The notes under the pieces were generated by a model. The model was not told the DNA's origin. It did no database searches and saw nothing but the letters and a program-made list of their open reading frames with translations. From the NCBI GenBank assembly GCA_046328505.1, contig JAXLWL010000003.1, positions 372,001 through 436,000 on the forward strand: DNA of 64,000 nucleotides, read 5' to 3'. Position numbers and translations under genes: made by a program. Origin of the DNA: JBDHWG01 sp046328505. GTDB taxonomy: Bacteria > Chloroflexota > Anaerolineae > Epilineales > JAHCIE01. How positions within the stretch are numbered: the stretch's first letter is position 1; the number at the start of each line of letters is the position of its first letter. Below, piece by piece: positions 18,321 to 26,457 of this stretch.

Positions 18321-19244
18321 CTATTCCTCGCCGAAAAAGTCTGAGTCCACGCGCTTCACGTCGTAGCGCTTCTCCAATGCTACTCCAAGATCATTGTCAA
18401 TCATAAGCCGCGCGAGGGTTGGCCCATCGACCAGCGAAATCTTGACGTGCGCCGTCTTGCTGGCATAGTCGCGAGCGTCATCAGTGAATACTGACGTCGT
18501 GATGAACACCCCCTTCGCAGCGCTCTGTCCACTCAGTGCGCCGACGAAAGCCTGAACCTCTTTTCGGCCGACTTTGCCATCGCCCCACCGCTTCGCCTGA
18601 AGGTAGATTTTCTCCAGCCCTAGCTTATCCTGGTCGATGACGCCGTCAACGCCCTCATCGCCTGTTCGCCCTAGCCGTCGTCCACTCTTCTCAGGGCCGC
18701 CGTATCCCAACCGCAGCATCAGGTCCACAATGAGTTGTTCAAACCGCGATGGCGGCAAGGCCTTAACCTGTTCGAGAACATCGCGGGCCAGACTCTCGCG
18801 GTACTCAGCGAAGGCTGTCTCAATAGCTTCCTGAGGCGTCTTGACCGAGACGAGACTCTGCCCTTTGTCGATGGCTCCGTCTCCTGGCGACTTCGCGTGC
18901 GTCGGTCTGTAGAAAGTTCCGAACTCCGAGAACTCCCCGAGAGCTTCTGGATTGATGACCTCGGGTGCGCGCTTCATGTAGTCGCGGCCTCGTTCCGTGA
19001 TCTGATTCACACCTCGCTTGGGACTCTCAAGAAGCTTGGCCTGGCGCAAATAAGTCAACGCCCATTGTACCCGGTCTGCTACGCGTGTCTTGCGTCCGCT
19101 TGGAATCAGATCTTCCAGGTCCTGCGGCGACAGATTGAATCTGTGGATCGCGTCTGCTTCCACATCGCGCCAGTGGTGAGGCTGGCCGTCCACATGGAAC
19201 TCGAGCGCGGGTCGAATGAAGTAGTAGAACTCGGGTACTGCCAC
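18321..19244 (-). CDS. Mrr-type restriction endonuclease
   Basis: 307 aa. The N-terminal winged-helix Mrr domain (residues 1-95: PSGRKTRVADRVQWALTYL) precedes a PD-(D/E)XK Mrr catalytic domain (about 165-285) with LGYGG, GDEGVDGVID and LQAKRW, the D...QxK core. Such proteins cut modified or foreign DNA (type IV restriction) and usually act alone. GTG 19244 is chosen because it follows GGAGGGAGGGGG and matches the family start; in-frame ATGs at 19277 and 19304 give longer, less likely forms. Confidence 0.85.
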   Translation of the reverse strand: MAVPEFYYFIRPALEFHVDGQPHHWRDVEADAIHRFNLSPQDLEDLIPSGRKTRVADRVQWALTYLRQAKLLESPKRGVNQITERGRDYMKRAPEVINPEALGEFSEFGTFYRPTHAKSPGDGAIDKGQSLVSVKTPQEAIETAFAEYRESLARDVLEQVKALPPSRFEQLIVDLMLRLGYGGPEKSGRRLGRTGDEGVDGVIDQDKLGLEKIYLQAKRWGDGKVGRKEVQAFVGALSGQSAAKGVFITTSVFTDDARDYASKTAHVKISLVDGPTLARLMIDNDLGVALEKRYDVKRVDSDFFGEE

Positions 19245-19380
19245 GGCCCCCTCCCTCCGGAAAAGCGTTGGGGTCATGATACCCACGTATGCACAGAGGG
19301 TCAAACCTTCAGAAATAAACCCCGACTCCCTATGGTAGCAGACCGGGGTAAGGGACCTATACCAAGTGCGGTTGGTAAAG

Positions 19381-19616
19381 CTGTCATTGCGAGCGCAGTC
19401 TATATGACCCTTGGGTCACCCGTAACTATGAAAATGTCATGCTGAGCGGAGCGAAGCATCCCGGTGCCGTTGGAGGCCCTTCGCTACGCTCAGGGCGACA
19501 GCCGCGCTATTTTCATCTCAGCGAAGCAATCTCCCGCCCTTGCAGCCTAAAGATACGGTGCGACTCTCACTCGCCGAGAGATTGCTTCGTCGGGCTATCG
19601 CCCTCCTCGCAATGAC
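19381..19616. repeat. Compound repeat, copy 2 of the 140-bp element plus palindrome
   Basis: Bases 19390-19515 are nearly identical to 3630-3760 (direct) and 46661-46790 (inverted). The palindromic part begins CTGTCATTGCGAGC and ends CTCCTCGCAATGACG. The rest of the 19245-19764 gap shows no gene. Confidence 0.85.
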
Positions 19617-19764
19617 GCCGCCAGCTCGCGGATTTCGCAGCCGTTCCAACCGCGCTTGGTGTCAGCATCCTGCGGTGGGATAGAAAACCCTTACCCAACC
19701 TTTCCATAGAGAGAGGAGCCGGACTTGTCCGCCCTTGAACCCATGGGAGAGGAGGGCCGTCGCC

Positions 19765-22700
19765 CTATCTTCCCGCGAACAGGAGCGGCAGGAAGCTGCG
19801 GTATGGCTGCGAGCCGACGCCAATCGTGGAGCGGGTGCTGACTGTTCCTGCCGTAACCGTCACCGACACTTCGCCTTCCTCCACCGGGACAACGTACGTC
19901 GCGTACGCCCGGCCTGCCGCGTTCGTCTGCGTCTGGACGGTCGCGCCGCCGGTCAGGAACGCGCCCCGTGCCACGCCGAACGTGACGGGCGTTCCCGCCG
20001 CGACGGGCCGTCCCAGGCTGTCCGTAACGGTCGCCGTCACCGCTACCGTCGCGGTAATGCCCGGCGCCGGCACGGCGACGCGCGTGGCCGACAGGCCAAG
20101 CTGGATGCCGGCCGGCGGACCGACGACGAAGTCAATCGGGCGCGTGAGCTGCGCCGTGCCGGCGTCCGCCGTTAGCGTCGCGCTGACGCCCGGTGTCGTT
20201 CCCGCGGTCACCGTCACGCTGACTACGCCGCCGACCGTTGTCGCGTGGCTCTTGGAGAGCGTGCCGTACGCCGGCTGGAGCGTGAAGTTCACCGGCGTGC
20301 CCTCGTCCACGAGGTTGCTGAAGTGGTCCAGGACACGCAGCGACAGTGTCAGGTGGTCGCTGCCATCGGCGACGAGACGCGGCGGGTAGCGGTCAATGCT
20401 CGGCACCATGACCGAGGGCTGGCCCGCCCGCAGATGCACGGAGAACGTCTCAGTCTTTGGGAAAGAGCCTTGAATGTCGCTGGTCACGGTCGCGGTCACG
20501 GTCGCCGTTCCGGCGACGGTGCCGGCCGCCAGATTGGTCTGGAACTGGCCGTTCTGTAGCGCTCCGCTGGGCGGGCTGATGCTCGTACCCAGGTTACTGG
20601 CGAGGGAGACGGCGCCGCTGGCCGGATTCCCGTATGCATCGATGACGCTGAGAGTCAGCGGCAGGCTGGACACGCCATCCGCCGCCAGGGAGGGGTTGTT
20701 GGGCAGCATGCTGAGGTAGTATGGCGGGCCGGGAACGTACTGGACAGTCGTTGAAGTGTTCAGAGTGCCTATCTGAGCCGAGAGGACGGCTGAGCCGACA
20801 GCCCGCGGCGCGGTGAGCGTCGTCCGTCCGGTTCCGTTCACCGTCTGCACGTCCGTCTGGGCCAGGGTTCCTAGCTCCGGCGCGAGCTGCAAGCTGACGA
20901 GGGAGTCGATGCCGTTGAGGTAGCGGTCGCGCAGGCTAATCCAGACCGTCCCCGTGTGGACGCCGCTGGCCGTCAGAGACGGCGGCGCGGTGATCGTCAG
21001 CGTTTCGGGGTCGGCGGGAGTGACGCGGAACGCGACCGGCGTCGACTGGTGGCCGCCGGCCGCCGCACGAACATCGCCCTGGCACGGTGTGATCCCCACC
21101 GACAGGCTCGCCGAAACCCGCCCGTCCACGGTCGGCGCCGATGTCGGCTGCAACACCGCTGTCGGACAGTTGTCAACGCTCAGCGTCACGTTCTCCCCGT
21201 TGCCGACGCGGTTGCCGAACTGGTCGACCACGTCGACGGTAACCTGGAGCGGGTCATCGCCCGCCTGGGCTTCAACCTTGCTCAGGCCCGCGGTGATGCC
21301 ATAGGGCGGACCAGATAGGATCGTCGACGGGAAGGCCGTGCAGCGCCCCGACTGGGCGCACGCGCCGATGCGAGCGAGGCCGGCCAGGGTGCCGGCGTTG
21401 TAGTGGGCGTGGACGGCGCCTCCCGTCGTCGTCGTGCGCAGCGGGGAACCGCTGCCCCCTTGCCCATCCGAGAATGAGCCGAGAGTCGTCGTCAGGGTGA
21501 TGACGGTCCCGTCGCTGACAGGGTTGCCATAGCGGTCGGTCACCGCGACTGTCATGTCCCGCCCACCGCCGACGACAAGCGGATCCGGGCTGGCCAGGCC
21601 GGCCGTCACCGTGTACGGCGTGCCCGGCAGGACGCGCACCGGCGTGACCGCCTGGTAGGTGTGGTTGTTGCTCGTGATGGCGGCCGTGACCGAGGCGTCG
21701 CCGACACGCGTGCCGGGAAGCACCGTGGTCGTGACGGCGCCGGTCGCTCCCGTCTGAGCGGACGACGGCTGGATCGTGATGAGCGGCGGTGAGGTGGCGG
21801 GCGCGACCGTGAAGCCGACGAGCCAGCCGGGAACAAGGTTGTTGTTGGGATCGAATGCGCGCGCGGTGAGCACGCCCGGTGGGCCGTCGACGCGGAGCGT
21901 GAGCATGTCACTGGGCGAGAGCTGCACCTGGTTCGGCTTGTCGGGAATGACCCGCGTCGCCAGGAACGTCGTATTATCGCCAAGGTATGGCTCGCCCCCA
22001 GGCGTGGACGTCTGGATAGTGGTCGTCAGGATTGTGCCGATGGGCAGGCCGGTCGGCACTTTCACGTCTATCCCAACGCCTTTGCTCTGATTGGGGGCCA
22101 GGTCATCGCTGAACGCGTATGTCAGCACCTGGCCTGTCGGCGTGAGGGGCGGAGTGGAGCTGATGAACTGCACGCCCGGCGGCAGCGTGACGGATAGCTG
22201 GCCGCCGTGGATGATGGCCGTCTCGGCCCCATAGTCTACACCCAGGTTATAGACGACTGCGTCCACGTGCAGAGTCGCATCGGCCACCACCGCGCCGACG
22301 GCGGAGCCGCGCGCGACAAGGTTCGGCCCGTAGATGTTACGCGCCACGACCAGGGAGTTGTTGCTCAGATCCCGGTCGTACACGGCGGACGTGATCTGGC
22401 CGACGAGGATGAGGCTGTCCTTCCCCGGCCGCGCGTTCGCGTCAATCTTGACCTTGAGCAGGATGTAGCTGTTGGTGTTGCTGGTGATGGGTGTGTTGGT
22501 GGCCGTCCCGTCGTACGTCCAGACGCACGTATTGCTGCACGACGTCACAGTCTGGCCGGTGGTGGGGTTGATCAGGTGGATGTCCGCGCCGGGCTGTGAA
22601 AGGTCTGTCTTCCGCGCCTCGAAGTACGTAAACGTGGTGCTCAGCGGCAGCGTGACCGTGATGCGCGCCTGGGTGACGGCCGCTGGCGCCGAGTTTGTCA

Positions 22701-25700
22701 CATAAATCGTGTACGGTATCTCGCTGCCCGGCTTGAGCGTGCCTTCCTGGTCGCTGCTGAGCGGGGCGACGATGAGACGCAGGTCCGACGATAGCACGAG
22801 GACGTACAGCCCGCCGGTATCCGGCTGGCTGCCTATGCCGGTCTTCTGCGCCGTGTCCGTCGTGATCGACGCGTCGCCCTGGATCGAGCCGGAGGCTGCC
22901 CACGGCACCGCCGGGTCGATTGTTCCCTGGATGGTGATCTGGGCACGCTGCTGCGGCGCCAACGTTCCGATAGACCAGTGCCACGAGCCGCCCGGTCCGC
23001 TCGGTGTGCTGACCGTGGTCACGCCCGGCGGCGTGCTCAGGACCTGCACGTTGGTCAGACGGTCGGGCAGGCTGCTGTAGAGCTGCACATTGCGCGCCGC
23101 CGCCTGGCCGGTATTGCTGTAGACGACGTTGTAGGTGATCGTCTGGCCGGGCGTGGCGTACGCGCCCGCCCCCGACAGTTGTGGGACGACCACGGACACG
23201 GTAACGTCGGCGGGCAGCAACGGAATTGTGACCTGTCCGTTGGTGAGGCCCGGCTGCGCGCCTTGCACGATGAGACCACCGGCCGAGTAGATATTGGGGG
23301 CGGTCAGCGTCGTCGTCGCGACACCCTTGTTCAAGGTGACGGTTGCCGGGTTGAGGGTTCCTGTCACCGGGCTGGTAAAGGACAGCGCTACCGTTCCCGA
23401 CCGCGTCGTGTCGCGATTGTTGAGAGCATCTACCGCCTCGACGGTGATCTGGGTCGAGCCGCCGTCGACCGTGACCCCGGCCGGATTCGCCGTCAGCCGC
23501 AGCTTGACTGCTTTCCCCGCCTGAATGGCGACGCTCTGCTGCTTCGCCGCGCTCCCCGCCTGCGCTTGATACACCACCGTATCGGCGGTCGTCGCGGTCA
23601 ACGTCGTGGTCGCGACGCCGGTGGCATCCGTGGGGGCCGTCGTCGGCGCGAGAACTGCCGAGCCCGTCACGACGCTGAACTGCACCGGCACCCCGGCCGC
23701 GACGCCGTTCTGATAGGCATCGGTGACGCGGGCGCGAATCGGCAGCGCCGACCCGGCCACGGGGTCCCCGATCATCGTCAGATCGAGGCTAGCCGGCGCG
23801 GCCGGCACAAACACGATGGAGGCGAGATTCTGATGATTGTTGGTCAGCGCGGTCACGGTCGCGGTGCCCTTGACCGTTGAGCGCACGACGACCGACGTCT
23901 TGCCCCCAAGCGTCACGCCGGTCTGACGGTCGAGCGTGCCAACACTCGACGGGGCCAGGCCGAACTGCACCGGCGTTCCGTCGGCCACCAGGTTGTTCCA
24001 GGTATCGACTACCGTCACCGTGACGGTCACCGGCTGGCCCACCGTCGCCGACGTGGGCGCGGTGAGCGAGAGCTTCGCGGCGGCCGCCGGGTCGAATGTG
24101 ATTGCTGAGGTCGCCGCCGTGGCGACACCATCCGCGCGCGCCGTGACCGTGGTGGCGCCCGCGACGGTGTTGCTCAACACAGTGTGGACGACGCCGCTGG
24201 CCGTGTTCGCCGTCGCCGGCGTGACCTGGCCGCGCGTCGTGCTCAGCGTAACGCGTGTCGGGTTGACGAGGTTGCCGAAGTTGTCGCGCACGGTCGCCGT
24301 CAAGGCCACCGTCGGCCCGACCTGGAGCTGCGTCCGTGACGCAATCAGGTCGATCTGGGACGCGGCGGCGGGTTGGAACGTGACGTTCCGGCTGCTCTGC
24401 ACCCCACCCACTTGCGCCGTCACACTCGCCGGACCGGCCGTCGTCGTGCTGAGAGACGTCGTCGCCCGCCCGCTTGTCGTCGGAGCATTCGCTGGACTGA
24501 CGCCGGCGCCGGTCGCTGTGAAGCCGACGGTGGTCCCATCGACGACGGTGTTCCCATACGTGTCGCTGACAACAGCGGTCACGCTCACACTCTGGCCGGC
24601 GACAGACGACGACGGCGCGGCGAGGCCAAGCTGCGCGGGGGCGCCCGGGCTGAAGCTCAAGGGCAGCGTCGCATTCGCGGCGCCCGCCGACGCCGAGACG
24701 GTCAGCGAGCCCTTGCGCGTGGTGCGCAGGACGGTGGATGCCTGGCCGCCGCTCGTCACGACGGGCGAGGTAATCGTCGCGGGCGAGGCCGCGCTAAAGG
24801 CAACTGAGACGCCGTCGGGCACAGGATTGCTATACGCGTCGCGGACTGTGGCGGTGATCGTCACCGGCTGGCCGACGACGAGGGCGCCCGTGGATGCCAG
24901 GGTCATGCTGGCCGGCGCGGGAGGGCCGATGGTCGTCGTCGCCGTCGCGCTGTTGTTGCCGCTTGCGACGTCGTTTGGCGCGGACACGTGAGCGGTACTC
25001 ACAATAGGGCCGTTCGGAGCACTACTGCTCACCGTACCGGTGATCGTAAGGCTGCCCGCCGCGTTCGGCGCTATGCTCCCGACGCTCCACGTCACCTGTC
25101 GCGAGCCGGCATCCCACACACCGCCCCCGCTGGCGCTACCAAAATTGACAGCGCTGGGGAGGCTATTGGTGACGACGACGCCGGACGCGAGGACGTTGCC
25201 GGTGTTGGTGTAGGCCAGGTGGTAGACGATGGGCCAGCCGGGCGAGGAAGAGGCCGGGCCAGACAGCGATACGCGCATGTCGGGGCCGACGACGACGGAC
25301 GTCGCACCGGCCAGGTTATTCCCATAATTCGTCTCGGAGCTCGCGCTCCGGATGCTGACCAGGTTCAGAAGCTCCGTTCCCACATCCGCCGACGGAGAGA
25401 TGCCGACAACGACCGAGAACGTGCCGCCGGTGTTCGTAAGCACCTGCGCCGCGCTCCACACAAGCGGCGAAGTCGATACGCGCGTCAGGCCGACCGCTTC
25501 CGCTGTGTCTGTCAGCCACGTCGTGAAGGCCGGCAGAGTATCTGTCACGCGGACGCTGCTGGACAGCGCGCCCGCGCTGGAATACGCGATGGTATACGTC
25601 AGCGTACCGCCCGGCGCCACCATCGACCGGTCGACTGTCTTGACAATCGAGAGATCCCGCAGAGTGGTGCCCGACGCAGTCGCGGCGGATGCGCCCCGCG

Positions 25701-25854
25701 CGAAGGATGACAGGCTCGACGACGCCGGCCCACCGAGGGCAGCAGCAGAGCCTGGCAGGGCTAGCAGGGCCAGGACGAGAATCGCCGGGCCAGCCAGCAC
25801 CGCCGCGAAAATGCGGAGGGCGCGAAGGTGCATCCTGCGCGCGGAATATGACAT
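19765..25854 (-). CDS. Giant secreted protein of DUF11 and Big-1 (Ig-like) repeats
   Basis: 2029 aa. A signal peptide (about 8-45) is followed by two DUF11 modules, about six Big-1 modules (each with a V.D.(Y/F)GN.V..GT.V.F core), three more DUF11-type modules, then about seven more Big-1 modules, and a C-terminal RSFLPLLFAGR. No enzyme domain or membrane anchor is seen at the C-terminus. Proteins of this build are surface fibres or adhesins. ATG 25854 has AAGGAG seven bases upstream; an in-frame GTG at 25881 is less likely. It is divergent from the B12 operon. Confidence 0.85.
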   Translation of the reverse strand: MSYSARRMHLRALRIFAAVLAGPAILVLALLALPGSAAALGGPASSSLSSFARGASAATASGTTLRDLSIVKTVDRSMVAPGGTLTYTIAYSSAGALSSSVRVTDTLPAFTTWLTDTAEAVGLTRVSTSPLVWSAAQVLTNTGGTFSVVVGISPSADVGTELLNLVSIRSASSETNYGNNLAGATSVVVGPDMRVSLSGPASSSPGWPIVYHLAYTNTGNVLASGVVVTNSLPSAVNFGSASGGGVWDAGSRQVTWSVGSIAPNAAGSLTITGTVSSSAPNGPIVSTAHVSAPNDVASGNNSATATTTIGPPAPASMTLASTGALVVGQPVTITATVRDAYSNPVPDGVSVAFSAASPATITSPVVTSGGQASTVLRTTRKGSLTVSASAGAANATLPLSFSPGAPAQLGLAAPSSSVAGQSVSVTAVVSDTYGNTVVDGTTVGFTATGAGVSPANAPTTSGRATTSLSTTTAGPASVTAQVGGVQSSRNVTFQPAAASQIDLIASRTQLQVGPTVALTATVRDNFGNLVNPTRVTLSTTRGQVTPATANTASGVVHTVLSNTVAGATTVTARADGVATAATSAITFDPAAAAKLSLTAPTSATVGQPVTVTVTVVDTWNNLVADGTPVQFGLAPSSVGTLDRQTGVTLGGKTSVVVRSTVKGTATVTALTNNHQNLASIVFVPAAPASLDLTMIGDPVAGSALPIRARVTDAYQNGVAAGVPVQFSVVTGSAVLAPTTAPTDATGVATTTLTATTADTVVYQAQAGSAAKQQSVAIQAGKAVKLRLTANPAGVTVDGGSTQITVEAVDALNNRDTTRSGTVALSFTSPVTGTLNPATVTLNKGVATTTLTAPNIYSAGGLIVQGAQPGLTNGQVTIPLLPADVTVSVVVPQLSGAGAYATPGQTITYNVVYSNTGQAAARNVQLYSSLPDRLTNVQVLSTPPGVTTVSTPSGPGGSWHWSIGTLAPQQRAQITIQGTIDPAVPWAASGSIQGDASITTDTAQKTGIGSQPDTGGLYVLVLSSDLRLIVAPLSSDQEGTLKPGSEIPYTIYVTNSAPAAVTQARITVTLPLSTTFTYFEARKTDLSQPGADIHLINPTTGQTVTSCSNTCVWTYDGTATNTPITSNTNSYILLKVKIDANARPGKDSLILVGQITSAVYDRDLSNNSLVVARNIYGPNLVARGSAVGAVVADATLHVDAVVYNLGVDYGAETAIIHGGQLSVTLPPGVQFISSTPPLTPTGQVLTYAFSDDLAPNQSKGVGIDVKVPTGLPIGTILTTTIQTSTPGGEPYLGDNTTFLATRVIPDKPNQVQLSPSDMLTLRVDGPPGVLTARAFDPNNNLVPGWLVGFTVAPATSPPLITIQPSSAQTGATGAVTTTVLPGTRVGDASVTAAITSNNHTYQAVTPVRVLPGTPYTVTAGLASPDPLVVGGGRDMTVAVTDRYGNPVSDGTVITLTTTLGSFSDGQGGSGSPLRTTTTGGAVHAHYNAGTLAGLARIGACAQSGRCTAFPSTILSGPPYGITAGLSKVEAQAGDDPLQVTVDVVDQFGNRVGNGENVTLSVDNCPTAVLQPTSAPTVDGRVSASLSVGITPCQGDVRAAAGGHQSTPVAFRVTPADPETLTITAPPSLTASGVHTGTVWISLRDRYLNGIDSLVSLQLAPELGTLAQTDVQTVNGTGRTTLTAPRAVGSAVLSAQIGTLNTSTTVQYVPGPPYYLSMLPNNPSLAADGVSSLPLTLSVIDAYGNPASGAVSLASNLGTSISPPSGALQNGQFQTNLAAGTVAGTATVTATVTSDIQGSFPKTETFSVHLRAGQPSVMVPSIDRYPPRLVADGSDHLTLSLRVLDHFSNLVDEGTPVNFTLQPAYGTLSKSHATTVGGVVSVTVTAGTTPGVSATLTADAGTAQLTRPIDFVVGPPAGIQLGLSATRVAVPAPGITATVAVTATVTDSLGRPVAAGTPVTFGVARGAFLTGGATVQTQTNAAGRAYATYVVPVEEGEVSVTVTAGTVSTRSTIGVGSQPYRSFLPLLFAGR

Positions 25855-25997
25855 ACGATCACTCCTTGGGGAACCCGACACGACGCGCTGCTAACAAATG
25901 TCCGCAGACAACTGGGCGGTGCCGCTTTGGGCGCGGTTCACCGCCCAGGTCTACCTTAGAAGACGTGCAGCCCCATATCTACGTTACGAATTTTGCG

Positions 25998-26027
25998 TTA
26001 CAAATAGTTGGCTGCGCACATTATACT
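25998..26027 (+). promoter_or_regulatory. Possible promoter of the B12 operon
   Basis: A good -10 (TATACT, 26022-26027) has a weak -35 (TTACAA, 25998-26003) 18 bases upstream. The position, about 60 bases before the riboswitch, is suitable. Confidence 0.4.
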
Positions 26028-26084
26028 CCCTTGCCTTCTGCTCGCACATGTGCTATCGTTAGCCCAATCCAATACGGCCAGACT

Positions 26085-26225
26085 ACGGTGACCTGAAGCC
26101 CGGATGCGAAGGTCAACAATGGGGGAAGTCGGTGCAAGTCCGACGCTGTCCCGCAACTGTAAGGCCGACCAGACCGCCTCACCAGACATGCGCTCTGTGT
26201 CGCCAAGCCAGGATACCCGCCGTGG
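26085..26225 (+). promoter_or_regulatory. Cobalamin (B12) riboswitch aptamer
   Basis: Core elements in the correct order: GGGGGAAGTCGGTGCAAGTC (26121-26140), then CCCGCAACTGTAAGG (26150-26164) and the B12-box-like GCCAAGCCAGGATACCCGCC (26202-26221). These match the consensus GGGAA..GGTGCAAATCC, CCGCAACTGTAA and AAGCCAGGAGACCTGCC. It binds adenosyl- or other cobalamins and normally lowers expression when B12 is plentiful. The 5' boundary is approximate. Confidence 0.92.
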
Positions 26226-26289
26226 TTCGAACCCCGCTGACACGCGCGTCGGAGGCCCTCCGCCTCCAACGTTTCGCCCAGTGACCGCC

Positions 26290-26395
26290 AGGATGGTCGG
26301 GCAAGTCGGCGTCGGTTCTCGCAACCCACCTTCGAGAGAGAGGCGGGGAAGCTCACGCCAAGCCGGGTGTTTCCCCCGGCCTGGCCGTGGCCGGA
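26290..26395 (+). promoter_or_regulatory. Possible degenerate second cobalamin aptamer
   Basis: Between the aptamer and terminator, GGGCAAGTCGGCGTCGG (26299-26315), CGCAAC (26320-26325) and GCCAAGCCGGG (26357-26367) echo, in order, the three core elements of the first aptamer. TGTAA and the canonical B12-box end are missing. A GGAGGC/GCCTCC hairpin (26251-26267) separates it from the first. Confidence 0.3.
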
Positions 26396-26418
26396 CACAC
26401 CCGACGGCGTGCCCTATC

Positions 26419-26447
26419 CCGCGTCCACCCCGGACGCGGCTTTTGTT
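26419..26447 (+). terminator. Intrinsic terminator of the riboswitch
   Basis: CCGCGTCC (26419-26426) pairs with GGACGCGG (26432-26439) and is followed by CTTTTGTT. It ends just before the ribosome site (AGGAG, 26448-26452) of the first operon gene, the position expected of a transcription-attenuation platform. Confidence 0.8.
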
Positions 26448-26457
26448 AGGAGACACT

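Noticed and set aside
26222..26236. tRNA T-arm-like GGTTCGAACCCC
   Set aside because: No acceptor, D or anticodon arms around it; it lies in the B12 riboswitch leader.
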